Position numbers and translations under genes: made by a program. Of a stretch of DNA of 55,523 nt, positions 30,701 through 41,981 are shown piece after piece. The notes beneath the pieces are model-generated. The model had not been told where the DNA came from. It saw only the letters and a list, made by a program, of their open reading frames with translations, and made no database searches. Source of the DNA: Gonapodya prolifera JEL478 (taxonomy: Eukaryota; Monoblepharomycota; Monoblepharidomycetes; Monoblepharidales; Gonapodyaceae); NCBI GenBank assembly GCA_001574975.1, contig KQ965853.1, forward strand, positions 77,641 to 133,163. The letters run 5' to 3'. Numbering within the stretch: position 1 is the first letter of the stretch; each line of letters begins with the position of its first letter.

Positions 30701-32614
30701 CAATCAAGACAATTCACTCGGAAGTGTCCAGTTTGCTGCATGATAATGTTTCTAGGGTCCTCCACTTCAAGATACTAAGAAGTTTGGGGCCGCTATTATC
30801 TGTTACACTGCCAAACAAGGTGATAGATGCTCACCCCAAATCCCTTGATTGTCTTGGAAACTAGATCTTCTGCGAACCTATCAACCGCGCTAAGACCTGC
30901 GAGCTTAACTTTCGCGTGAAAATCGAAATCGACTTCGCCGGAAGGTGAATGCGATGAAGGCCTCAGAAGAACGATCCTAAACGCACTCATCTCTACATGG
31001 CTTCGAAGTTTAGCTCCCAAACTCTTCTCCACGTGAGTCCGGTACCAGTACGCCAGCTGACCTTCGGAGCCACCTTGGGCGCCTTGATCCTTGTCCTTCT
31101 GACTGAGAAGGTTAACGATGTCAAGAGCATCATACCGGGCAATAAGGGCTTCAAAATGATTTCGAAAAGCGGGCTGTGTTGCCTCAAACTCTCGCGATAC
31201 TTCAATGCGAGTAACGAGAGCTTGAATCCCAGGCTGCTCCCAGAAAACTTTCCATTCCCAAGGTAAGCAGGATGAAATGGAAGATTCTGTGGAGAACTCA
31301 CTCGGAACTGATCCACGTAATATTTGATACGCAAAAGTCCTGCTTCCCTCTTGTACGATAAGCTCTTTTGGTACAAGAGTGAGTGACGACATCAGGCGAA
31401 GACGGATGACAAACCCTTACCCGTCTCTACAAAATTGGCCGTGTAACCGTCATCGTCAAGCCCTCTCGTCGAGAAACGCGTTCCCGCCCGCTTGGCACTA
31501 AGCCTTGAGATCAAGGCCACTTTGTAGTGTTTTGCCACATCTGGGATGTAGGTGGTCGTCACACCAACGAAGCCCTGAATAAGTGCAACAAGTATGCCCT
31601 CTTGATCTAAAATGGTTCTTTCTTCTTCAAAAAGCTTCCCTCGAAAGCTGAGCAGTTCCCGCATGAGATAAGCGTTCCAGAAAAAATATTCGTCAACCCG
31701 CTCAAGGGAGTAAATGGAAGTAAGTGGGGAGTTTGAAGTTCCCGGAGCGCTTGAGGTCGCTCGTGCAGGGGACTGAGTAAATGTCTCAGAGGAGAGCTCT
31801 GAAAGGCGTCGCTGTGTGGACCTTGTGAGGTCCAACACGGGAGAGAAAAAAAAGACACCGGAAGAAAGATATTTCTTTTGATGAAGCGAGAGGCGTGGGG
31901 TTGCAAATGATTGTGTAATAGGATCGAAAGGAATTCAGCGCTCTCACGATCAAATCCTGGCATGGGTGTTGGACTGGAGTGTTGTCATCATCCGATTTGC
32001 CATTCCCTTGTAGTTTGACGTTGTGGAAATCGTACCGTTGTGTTGTCAGCGAGAAGAAGCTGACACCAGTAACCTGTACCATCCCCAACGAACGGATTTT
32101 GACGTTCTTGGAGCTTAAATTACACGGCAGCACTAACCTTGAATACAGATTTCCCGAAAATATCCCCAACTGAGTCGGCTCCCGAAATGATACCCAAGAA
32201 AACGTCACCAGCAATCGATACAAGACCTTCCCGACATGATTATAGTGCAACTCCGATTGATGTCAGTCTCAAATAGTGAATCCCACCTATACATCCGTAG
32301 GAAACGTCCACCAAGATGTTGTACGAGGATTCCAGCTCCAGCGTTGACTTCTTGAGGAATTCCGCAGTTAGCGAGCTTGTGGACGCTCCCCCCGGCTGGG
32401 GAGGGGCAGGACTGTGCGAACGAATATCGTATCCACGATCGAAAGCAGCGCTTGGGGTCGAAGGACGGGAGTTCGAGCGATCCCCTTGTCTGTTGGTCAT
32501 ATCTGATTTCGAGAACTTCAGGGCAAAGAGAGCATCTTCGTCCTTCGGGGCAAGCACAAGAGATCGTGAATGGCTTCCTTCCCGCACCCAAAGACGGCAT
32601 CTGCTCCGTTCCAT
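27716..32614 (-). CDS. Synaptojanin-like phosphoinositide phosphatase (SAC + 5-phosphatase)
   Basis: Two-catalytic-domain lipid phosphatase of the yeast Inp51/52/53 type, acting on PI phosphates and PI(4,5)P2 in endocytosis and actin control. Start at [10 protein letters not shown] (32614). SAC domain pieces in order: [73 protein letters not shown], and the CX5R active site in [11 protein letters not shown] at about 30720. The 5-phosphatase follows: [67 protein letters not shown] and ASDHRPV, all the metal-binding and catalytic motifs. The tail (28513-27716) is a 265-residue Pro/Ser/Ala-rich region with FxxFP-like and PxxP repeats, as in adaptor-binding tails. At least ten introns; exon edges are approximate. 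Both active sites look intact. Confidence 0.93.
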
Positions 32615-32897
32615 CGCGAGATTGTCGGGCGTGGGTTTTGCCGCTCGAGTTCGTCCCACCAACCCCTGCACGAACTCAAACCAAACTTCTTTCCTCGCAC
32701 TTCATTTACTACAAAACATGGATCTTTTTTTCTCAATAAGTGTCGACAAAGAACGACAATAACAACAGTTAAAAAACGTACGCTCAACTAATTACATATC
32801 TTTCTCAGTATCTAGGTCCGAGTTTGGTATCTATGTGACTGTAAGGTGTCTCGCTTTACTGCTGGAGGTATCCAATGGCTCCAATATAATAAAAATG

Positions 32898-35055
32898 TCA
32901 TAGAGCCCTTCTGGACGTTGATTTGTGAAGGGTGGGTCCTCCCGTCGACCCAATCTTTGCTTGAGATGCAGCTTTGCCTGCAACACTTGCTCCCACCATG
33001 CCGGCACTAGGTCTAGAATCCAAGTATTGAAAGCTCTCGTCCTCGTCGTCATCATCATCGAAGGCAAACAGAGATCCCAGGAATCCAGAACCAGTCTTCT
33101 CTGGCTCCTTCTTGGCAGCTGTTTCAACCGTGACAGAAGTGGACACCGCGACAGCCGGCGACTTTGAGCGACTCGCGATTCCTCTATTCGAGTTGGGTTG
33201 GAGAGTTCGCGACTGTCGAATGGAGCCAGAGGCGGTGCCTTGCCTATCCATTTCTGAGATCGAGATGGAGCGGGGCGCTCTTATCCCTCCGGCCGTTATT
33301 ACGCCGTCTGTGATAGCGCGAGTCACCGACGGAGATTGTGAGCGGCGTGACGGCTTTGCTGGAGAGCCATCCCGACCATGGCGGGGAGAACGCAACACGC
33401 TACTCCGGTCAAGCCTTCCAGATCCAGAGTCACCAAAAGACCGCGACATCGGTCCACCGAGAACCTTGCTTTCCTGTTCCAGTGGCGGTGTTGGTAGTGG
33501 CAAGATGGAGTCTGCAGATTCTTGGCGTGGGTTCAAAGGCGGCCTAGGTTCATCTTCCAATTTTTTCGCATCGAAATGTGGGGGCGTCATCAATCCCAAA
33601 CTCTCGGATGACGAACCTCGTGAATGGTCGCCGGACGATTGAAATAGTGGGGCAAATGATTCGGTGAGAGCGTACGGATTATGTTTTGGCGACCCGTCTG
33701 TGGAATTGCTGCTCTCCTCTGACATTTGCCGACCTCTCTGTGGCGCTATCGACAATTTGGTGGGAGCCGTGGGTTCGAGAACAAGCATCGGTGGTGCAGT
33801 TTGTGTTTTGAACATCGGCAATTTCGTCGGTGCGCTCAGGTTCGAACTCCCGACGACAGGGGCCGATGCTGTCTGGTAAAGCTCTGGTCTTTCGGTCGAC
33901 TTGCTGCTGGTATTTGATTCACCCCATAACATTCGAAGGTGATCGGATAATCGAGATCTCGAGCGTTGAGAGGAACTCGGGCCAGCAGCATGAATATTTT
34001 CGTCGTTCAAAGCAGTGCCTAAATCGCGCTGTGTCATCAAAGCGAAAGTAACAACACCTGCGTCTTACGCTCACCGTTGGAATCCATGGTGTTCCGAGTT
34101 GGAGGAGTCTGCAGAGCAGCGGTTGCATCATGAGCTTCATGAACTGTCTTAAGGTCCTCTTCATGTTCGGGCGAGTCGCTCACAGTTGCTCGCTCCGTGT
34201 GGCTATGAGCATCCGTATCCGGCACAATCGTAGACCTTTCATCCATCTTGTTCCCACCGGATTGCCGCGGTTCGGGGGAGCTGGGCTTGAGTTCATCGAG
34301 GAGCTTGGAATCTTCTCGCGCACGGGACTGAAGCAAAATTGCGTTATTGTCAGTTCAGACACAAACAATAACGAACTTACATCAATCATTGATTCTTTCT
34401 CATTCACGCCGATGTCTTGTTCAGCAGTTTCGAGACCTGCGACTAAAATGGATTCACTCAATTCACAATTCCATCATTTCACTAGTGAGGTGCTTCACTC
34501 ACCATTCTTCATCTCCAAAACACCGTGATCCTCGTTTGTACGTCCATTGAGAACGTCTCCCTTCCGAATATTTACGTTGGCCAACCATCTGAGGTTCGTC
34601 TTCCCCCTCTTCCGAGCCAGCCAAACCAAGAACGCAAGGACACCGGCTAGGAAAACTACGGTCGCCACGGGTATTGCGATATAGAGAATAAGGGGGTTGG
34701 AGTTATCGTCGTTGTTGTTAGCTCCACCAACTGACGCCACAGAGGGAGATGTCAGTCGTGGGACTGTACTCTGGCCTGTGATGGCAAGGAGATGAGCAAA
34801 TAAGAACGTTTCTCAGCTTTGCCTCGAGGGACTAAATCGCGCCATGAGAAACTCACGCCGAAACTGTCTGTGGGTCGGGACAACAACGAGCGGCGCGTCA
34901 CCAGTTTTCTGGAAAGCCGAGGCGGTTTTACACCCTTGTGGTATCTCTCGATCCCAAACGCAGCCAGGAATTGCCGTGCAGGACTGTTCGCTGTGTGCTT
35001 GCTGATGTTCCGATTGCAGGCGTGAAGTTAGGACGAGTTGTTTACCGGCATCCAA
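32898..35055 (-). CDS. Single-pass membrane protein with long Ser-rich tail, N-terminus unresolved
   Basis: An exon at 34740-34500 encodes GGANNNDDNSNPLILYIAI, a transmembrane helix (about 20 residues, VATVVFLAGVLAFLVW) and a basic ARKRGK stop-transfer. Downstream exons (VAGLETAEQDIGVNEKES, then SRAREDSKLLDELKPSSPEP) lead into the large last exon (about 34020-32898), a Ser/Pro/Arg-rich cytoplasmic tail with many possible Ser-Pro sites (for example SRRSQSPSVTR), an acidic stretch AFDDDDDEDESFQYLD and a basic end. Upstream, 35055-34850 carries a Cys-containing extracellular-looking exon (SCTAIPGCVWDREIPQGC). Frames to about 35340 also hold Cys, but I could not place the start codon or signal peptide. 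The topology fits a fungal cell-surface sensor-like protein; no family is recognised. Confidence 0.6.
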
Positions 35056-35449
35056 CGGAAGCGCCCGTTCGATGGCACAGTTTGTGGTTCGAAAACAGAG
35101 TGGCGGTCACGTTGATGGGAGGATCCGTCGCAAAGCGGGGTTTAAGAGGACCATCTCCCGCTACCGCGGAAAGGACAGGCGACACCCACCTGGCACAACG
35201 GGGGCATCGCGTGAGGCGCCCCTCACTCGTGCAGGACGTATCAGCGCCAAGAGGGGTGGACAAGTGATCCCTCGGTGGGAGCGGAAAATGACAAGGAACA
35301 GGTATGTGGCAGGGGGCTTGAAGCTTGTCCGTCCCGCTGAAACTCAAGTAAAAAGAAAAATTGTCCCCACTTATCCTCGTTAGTTTCGATAATCAAGTTT
35401 CCGGTCATAAGACGTTTTCTAATCGAAAAGGAAGCACTAAAATCGTTCT
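35056..35449. other. Unresolved 5' part of the membrane protein gene and intergenic
   Basis: On the minus strand 35347-35042 is open and Cys-containing (RLTRCPRCARWV, then NVTATLFSN) and may be a further ectodomain exon. No ATG fits cleanly. The rest, to the glutamate dehydrogenase stop, is AT-rich. Confidence 0.4.
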
Positions 35450-38007
35450 CTATTGCATAAACATTATCCCAGAGGACTCATACCCAGCCGCCACTTTTTC
35501 CAACGCGACCACAAAGGCGGCAGTTCTATAGTCAACTTGGGCGGTCCTGGACACTCGTGCAATGTCCTGAGCGGCTGTTGCCATGGTGTCTTCCAGCCCA
35601 CTATAAACTATATCTTGTTCTTGCGCACCATGTATTGCATTCCTTTTCTCCGCCTCGCTCAGCTTTCGCCCTGCCATGTCCTCCACTATATAAAATACAT
35701 GATGTTGGAGCAACAGGAGGAAATGTCGGGGTGCAACAACTCACCAAGCTTGAGGATACGCTCGTTCGCACTTTCCTCCCACTTACGCGACATGCGGCCG
35801 AATCTGAATGTGGGAAAAAGTAAGCGAGAGCAGTTTCACGCTTCGCTGAGTTGGTGTTCACAAACCTTACGTGTGCCAAATTTTTCAACCATTCAAAGTA
35901 GGAGACCTTGCAAAAACAAACATGTAAACCCCTATTGTCCCCCTTAAAAGTGCACAGGATAATCACCGTAACGCCCCCCGCATTGAGATACAAGTCTGGG
36001 ATAACCACAATTCCACGTGAGACGAGAATGTCATGTCCGGCGGGCTGTTGTTATTGAATTAGAGCTTGGTCAAAATTATCTGTTCGCATCATTGTCAGTG
36101 AGGACGAACCGTTGTGGGTCCGTTTGCCGCCTCCGCGACAATCTTTGCCTTAACATTCGCTGCATTACCTAATCACGCACGCTGAGGTGAGGTTCGAAAT
36201 TCCAGATTTGCGCTTCCACCGCTACCCACCCTTGTGGATTTGCCTTTCCAGTGCGGCAGGAATCAGTATGTCACACTGCAGAGTCAGGACTTCATGCACG
36301 TTTTCGGTCACCACCTTGCCACCTGAAAAACCCTGGATGGAGCTGACAGTAAGACCATGCCGCATTTGTGAGAGTTTTCAAGACCACCTTGAATGACCCG
36401 TGCGCCTGCCTATGCTTTTGAAGTGCTAAAACGTCAATCCCTTGTTCGTTGAAGACATAGGAATCCCACTGGAGTGTGGAGCAAGTCGCAGAATTCAAAG
36501 CACGTCAATCATCATCTGAAACCTCGTCTCACTTCGCCGATCGCAACGATTTTAGCTCCATTATCGTCTGCAAAGCGAACGTCAGATTTATCGCGCTCAC
36601 GGGACACAGACGGTGCATCGAGCACTGAAAACTCACAGAAGAATCGGGCAGTCCACTGCCCCACGTTTCCCATGCCTTGGATGATAACTGTCTTACCGCT
36701 TACGCCGGGGTTCAATCCAGTCTTTTTCTGCACATCATCAAAATTCAAAAATTCAGTTACTCCTTTGGAAGATCGCGTCACTTTTGCCAAACACCGACCA
36801 GCGTGCACAACTCAGAGGAGCTTACCGTAAAAAACACCAAGTCCGGTAGCCTCGTTCCGTCCGCGCACTCCTCCTTGATGCAGAGGCTTTCCAGTAACGG
36901 CGCCGGCGGCGTCCGTATCTCGGGGGAAGAACTGGCGATAGGTATCCAAGATCCACGCCATCTCACGGGGGCCTTGGTAGATCGTTACTTGACGAAAGGG
37001 AAGCGTTTCGACAACACTCACCTGTCCCGGCATCGGGAGCTGGAACGTCTGTCGAAGCGCCAATGAAATTCTGGAGAAAGCTGATTAGGGTAATCGACAC
37101 TTCTTCTCCCGAGGGTGCACGTACCTTCTGGCAAAGCTCAAGTGTATACCTCCTTGTGATTCGTTCAATCTCACGAGCGTTGTAGTTTTTCGGGTTAATG
37201 CAGACCCCTCCTTTCGCTCCGCCTGGAGTCACGAAGATGGTTCATTTCCAACATCGTAACACTCTCATTTCAAGCAAGCTCACCGAATGGAACATCTACC
37301 ACCGCGCACTTATAAGTCATCAACGAGGCGAGGGCACAAACTTCCTGGACATCTACGTGATCAGAGTAACGAATGCCGCCTTCAGCAACACTATGAGCAT
37401 TATCGAATAGAATCATGATAGGTACGCAGAAAAGCACTCACCTTTGGTGGGAAGCAAATGTGTGGAGTGTTGTGCGCGGTGTGCAGTGATGATGTCAACT
37501 TTCCCGTCTTCCCTTTCAATGGGGAACGTGACTGTCAAGACTAGAGACAGAAATGACGATTTGTCAGTACGGAAATTTTTGCAATATCGTACTACAACAA
37601 ATGAAATGTATAACACTCACTCTTGTCCACGGCTTTGATATGTCCCACAGTTGACGGACTGACCTTTGACGCCTTCGCCGCGCGATCGAAAAATATCTCC
37701 ACACTCTGAAGAAAGTTTGGTTCATCGGCGGAGGCCGACGCTGCTGACAGGATGGTTCGCCCTTATTATATCGACGTCAATTGCGCAAGCGAAAGGTACA
37801 CTGGCTACAAACAAACCTATACCTGCATGGAATCCCGCTGACAAGATGGGAGCAATTGAGGTCGGTGACTGAAACGTAACCAGTGCGATGGTCGCCGCAA
37901 AGTGGTCAGCACAACAAACAATTCAGTCCCGCTGGAGGCAGAACATGGCAGCGTCTGCGCCAGCTCACCTGAATGCTACGAGTGGAAGAAAACAGCGTCG
38001 ACAACAT
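35450..38007 (-). CDS. Mitochondrial glutamate dehydrogenase, short GLUD1-like type
   Basis: Interconverts glutamate and 2-oxoglutarate plus ammonium. Exon 1 (ATG at 38007) reads [13 protein letters not shown] and continues [15 protein letters not shown] then [20 protein letters not shown], a typical Ser/Arg-rich mitochondrial presequence. Family motifs in order: [28 protein letters not shown] (substrate Lys), [20 protein letters not shown] (catalytic Lys), [51 protein letters not shown], the NAD(P) loop [46 protein letters not shown] and a C-terminal [20 protein letters not shown]. The order and spacing match the roughly 500-residue animal GLUD1 enzymes, not the 1000-residue fungal GDH2. About ten introns; edges between the named motifs are approximate. 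Cofactor preference cannot be set from what I see. Confidence 0.93.
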
Positions 38008-38234
38008 TGGGGAATTGGGTCAAATGGGTGAGCCGTCCAGTAGCCGATGACTGTGGTCGCACGGGTTCATCAGGTTGACCCGTGGCTCAGCGAATCGTGG
38101 GAATGCCACTGACCACGAGGCTCTGACATCAATTATTGTGCTTTCTGGAAATGTGATACCTCTGAACTGTCGCATCCCGTTCTCACATGGAATCTACATA
38201 ATGCAACAGCGAACACTCTCTTGTACAGCTTAAT

Positions 38235-39748
38235 CTATCGCTTGACCCTGATACCCACAAAACAAACGGCGTCAAAGTTTATCATCGTCAGTCGGGTACC
38301 CAAAGTCTTCTCACCATGTGTAGCGCTTCCTGGCCTTTGCCAAATTTGTCTTTTTCCGCTCGACTTGTCTTGTGTCAAGCGTCAAGTACCCCGCTGCAAT
38401 TTGTCCAACACATGGTCAAGAATGTGGGTGACACCGTGTGCAAGAACTAAGTGTTACTCACCTGCCTGAAGTGCTATCCGCTGCTCAGGCTCAAAAATAG
38501 CAAGCGCACGGGCGACAGCGAGTTGCAGGGCGCCAAGTTGGCCTGGGCAGCGAATCGAGGTGGAATATGAGATCACCTTCAGGATACCTGACATTCACGC
38601 TCCATCACTCACCCGTTATACCACCGCCATATACCTCCGCCCACACATTGTACTTCCCCAACGCCCCCGCAGTTCCAAACACTTTGAGTACCTCCCCGTC
38701 GAGGCTTCCAATACGGTCTTTGAAGTAGTCTCCAACCCTTACGCCGTTGACGTACATGTCTCCCTCCCCCAGCGACAGGAGGACCCGGGCGCGGGAGGTC
38801 TTGCGCGACCCGTGGGCGAAGACGCGACCGTTCTCGTCCGGGCCAGGGAGTGCTCGGGCCGCGACGCGAATGAGGGCTCCGGGTCGGACGTAGGTGGCGA
38901 AGAACTCGTCGGTGAGACGAGTTGGGTCACGGTCTGTAGGAAAGAGAATGTGACACACACGAGGTCACAGACGGGTGGCGGATCCACGTACTGCGGTTAG
39001 CGTAGAGAATGCTGAGCTTGTGGATAAGCTCTTCGTACTTCCCCCCGCCGAGTTGCGCATCGAGTGCTACTTGCAGTTCCTCCTATAGTGTGGGTTGGCA
39101 ATGAGTGAGTCATAACGCGCACCGGGGTGAGAGTTCTACAACGATGTCCCAAGTTTAGTGGCTATCGACCACCAATCGCCCTCCAGGTCTTAATTTGGGA
39201 TGTATCTCCCACAAAGTGTGTTGTTGAACAGAACCAAACAAGGGATCGCCACCGAGCAAAGATTTCCATCGAAAGGCCTCCCATTTAGACCTCTAGCGCA
39301 CCTTGTTCATCCAGGCCGGCAGCGCAAACTTCTCGTACTGCGACTTGTCATGAAACTCCAGTCCCAGCTTTCGAATGATATCGTTGAGCGCCAGTACGGC
39401 GGTATAGTAGGACGGGTTTCCCGTAAAGTATGCGATATCTGCAGGTCTTCCTTCCCTGTTGTCTGCAGAAAACCCGAACGGGTCAGACGTGACCGTGAGC
39501 CGAGGTAAGAACGGTCTGCTACTGTAGACCCCGTAGGTGGTGGAAGAGTTGGGGTCGATGGATCCCTGGGAGGGTCGGCGAGGAGGACGAGGACGAGGGA
39601 TTGATGAGTTGGAGCGGAGGGGTGTGTGGGATTGGGGTGATTGGTGGAGGAGTTGGGAGGGGAGAAGTCCCGTGGGCAGCACACGTGGGCAGGGTGGCGC
39701 GTGGTGGGAGGGATTGCAAGCGCGGACTAATGGATTAAGGACGCGCAT
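38235..39748 (-). CDS. MRPS9: Mitochondrial small-subunit ribosomal protein uS9m
   Basis: Component of the mitoribosomal small subunit; its C-terminal tail reaches the P-site. Start at MRVLNPLVRACNP (39748), an Arg-rich presequence. Mitochondrial extension: PADIAYFTGNPSYYTAVLAL, LGLEFHDKSQYEKFALPAWM, EELQVALDAQLGGGKYEELI. The S9 domain follows: GSRKTSRARVLLSLGEGDMY, VNGVRVGDYF, KYNVWAEVYGGGITG, QLGALQLAVARALAIFEPE, YLTLDTRQVERKKTNLAKAR. The protein ends ...RKRYTWVKR: the final V-K-R and stop come from a 13-nt last exon (38247-38235) joined to TG at the end of the preceding exon. This restores the universal R-x-x-x-W-V-K-R-type end. The start could also lie upstream at 39877, but the second Met fits a presequence better. 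Confidence 0.93.
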
Positions 39749-40579
39749 CGTTGTGTGCGCGTGGGCGTTGTTTTTGCACTTCCTTCTCTGGAATCGAAGG
39801 TGAAGTGAAGAGGGACCAAAGCACAGAAAGGAAAGCAATGAGATTGTTTGCGTTCTACCTGTCCTCCACACATCCATTCTACATCAACTATTCTACCGAC
39901 CAAACAAGCATTTGGTCCAGTGTTGGTCTCTGCAGGGTTAGGACGATACGACTTGGACTGCCCCGCTACCCCATTGCCAAAGGTTGATCCTTCAAAGCAA
40001 CTGTCGTCATCGGGAACTCGTAGCTCTATTCGAGCTCCTTCGGTAGCTTCTCTGATACTCACCAAAACCGTGAGATGCCCGAGTGCAGACAGACTCCGCT
40101 CCCCGAAGTCGCCAAAGAGTTCAGACACTTTACACGCCTCGCATTTCATTTACTTTAATTTCAACATGGGTCTGATCATTGGAACGCGCTCCAGTCCCCT
40201 TTCGGGGGCTTGCATCGTACCTCAGAATTGGCTAAAGTTTGCTCGCTCTTGGCTCCACCGCCAAGCCACGTTTTGCACGTACACACCGGAGTCACCGTAC
40301 CCCGGATGGGAGGGACTCGACGGAGTGGACGCGCATGGGATGGGAGGGGATGCTCGGCAGTTGTTCAGGTGAATGCTTTGGTCAAGCGAAGAGTCTTTAT
40401 CATTCATCAATTGATAGACTTCATTTCAATGCAAAACATGAGAAATGTATTTAGCACAACAAAGGTACTTCATCAGCATCCAAAAGGGTTTGAAACAATT
40501 ATTTGTGTTGTAAAATTGATTTGCCTGCCAGAAAAATGTGCAAAACGACCCGCCGTCCCCGAAATTATCCACGCCCAAT
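39749..40579. other. Intergenic, 0.8 kb
   Basis: Upstream of uS9m and downstream of the RING/SGF29 gene. A minus-strand frame 40149-39727 (140 aa, starting MKCEACKVSELFGDF) is open but overlaps the uS9m start and has no recognisable family. I leave it uncalled. Confidence 0.4.
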
Positions 40580-41981
40580 CTACCGCGCCCTGAACTTGTA
40601 CCTTCGCTCCGCTTCCTTCACCGCATACCTCGCCGCGACAATTTTCTCTTCGTCCACCTCGTCCCGTGCAAAGTTCACCCTGTAACTGCCGCCAGCGCTT
40701 ATCGGTGCAGCAGGTAGGCCCGGCGCGCCAGCCTCCATCTGGGGGGCGGGAGCGCTAACTACCCTCGCAGAGATCAGCTCGCGCGTGCCTGGGTACAGGG
40801 CGAGAATGGCAGTGCCGGGTGGGTAGGTGGTCGACGGTGGGGCGGTGACGGGAAGCACCGATGTGGCCGGAAGCGTGTGGTGCCTATGTTGGCGCAAAAG
40901 TATAAGTGCGAAGATCTCTGTGTAGGCCGTTTCGTACAAACGGATCTACCGACCTGGGTTCGCCATCGAGTGTTGCTGCCGGATCAGGGCCGGGGATTTC
41001 GACCACTTCGTACTTGTCACGAGTCACAGAGCGCACGACGGTCGCGAGAAGCCATGCACCCGAAGACGTTTTAGCGGCGACCTTGGTGCAAGTATTGATG
41101 TGGACTTCCAGCCAGGACAGCATTGTCCACCAACCTCGGTTCCGTTCGGGATGACTGATTCCACTGTTGGTTCTCTTTTCCTAAAAGAGATGAGCCGGCG
41201 CAATCAGCCACAGCAGCTCACTCGTTCTCCAACGCTCCCAGCGATACCTACCGTTTCCTCGAGCTTGAGCTGCCGCTCCCCGACGCACCCGACCCCACCT
41301 TCACGCAGCTTTCACCATGCTCCTCCATATCCCTCCACCTCACATACTGCCTGCACTTGGCACACGGCACCCATCTGCCCGAACACTCTTCGTCGTGCTT
41401 TTCCCTTTCCTTGCCCCTTTGCGCAACGTCCTCCCCGCAATTATGACACGACTCTCGTGGATACCGGCAGTCCCGTGACACGTGCGCCGCCAGACGGTCC
41501 CGCGTAATCGTGGCCGTGCATCCAAGGTCGTGGTGAGTGCAGACTACCGAGAGCTTTCCGCAGAGCCGCGCGAGAGCAATCACGGGAGGACGGCGAGCAG
41601 ACAGCGGGCTGCGGCAGGTTGGGCAGGTTGGGAAAGACATTTGCGGGATGGGGACTGTATGGTTCGGTTTGGTTGGTTTGGTGAACGTGGTGATGAGTCG
41701 CCAAACCAGACCCCGACTTCATCCCCCCTCCCTGCGTGCTCCAGCATAAGAAAACAAGAAGGCGCCCCGAAAAACTCACTCTTGGCGACGCCATCCTTGC
41801 AGAACACATGTCCGTTCGCGCACGCGACGACGGGGTCTTCGAACGGCTGCAAGCAGATCCCACACAGAAGGTCCTCGTCGATAGCGTCCTCGGCGACATA
41901 GCTGGGCGATGGCCGACCCGTGCACATGCTGACGGGGAGCGTGGAAAGGGGTTGAGGGGAAACGAGCGAGGGCGCTGCCAT
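40580..41981 (-). CDS. RING finger + TRAF-like zinc finger + SGF29 tudor fusion
   Basis: Exons 41981-41780, 41654-41252, 41180-41135, 41081-40954 and 40883-40580 join in phase to 1083 nt (360 aa). Residues about 38-90 form a C3HC4 RING: LLCGICLQPFEDPVVACANG, HVFCKDG, then PTCPTCRSPLS. Residues about 105-190 hold TRAF-type zinc-binding Cys/His (CTHHDLGCTATITRDRLAAH, CRYPRESCHNCGEDV, CAKCRQYVRWRDMEEHGESC). A Gly/Ser-rich linker ending SSSRKRKREPTV leads to an SGF29 double tudor (about 215-360): NGTEVAAKTSSGAWLLATVV, DKYEVVEIPGPDP, RHHTLPATSVLPV, PPGTAILALYPGTRELISAR, SYRVNFARDEVDEEKIVAAR. SGF29 reads H3K4me2/3 in SAGA; RING/TRAF proteins are often ubiquitin ligases. No ATG lies between the zinc-finger part and the tudor part except inside a predicted intron, which favours one gene. 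Two separate adjacent genes remain possible, since a TAG sits immediately after the exon-2 splice. Confidence 0.8.

Noticed and set aside
39727-40149. 140-aa minus-strand frame overlapping the uS9m start
   Set aside because: Protein-like in places, but overlaps the presequence exon of uS9m in another frame and has no recognisable domain.
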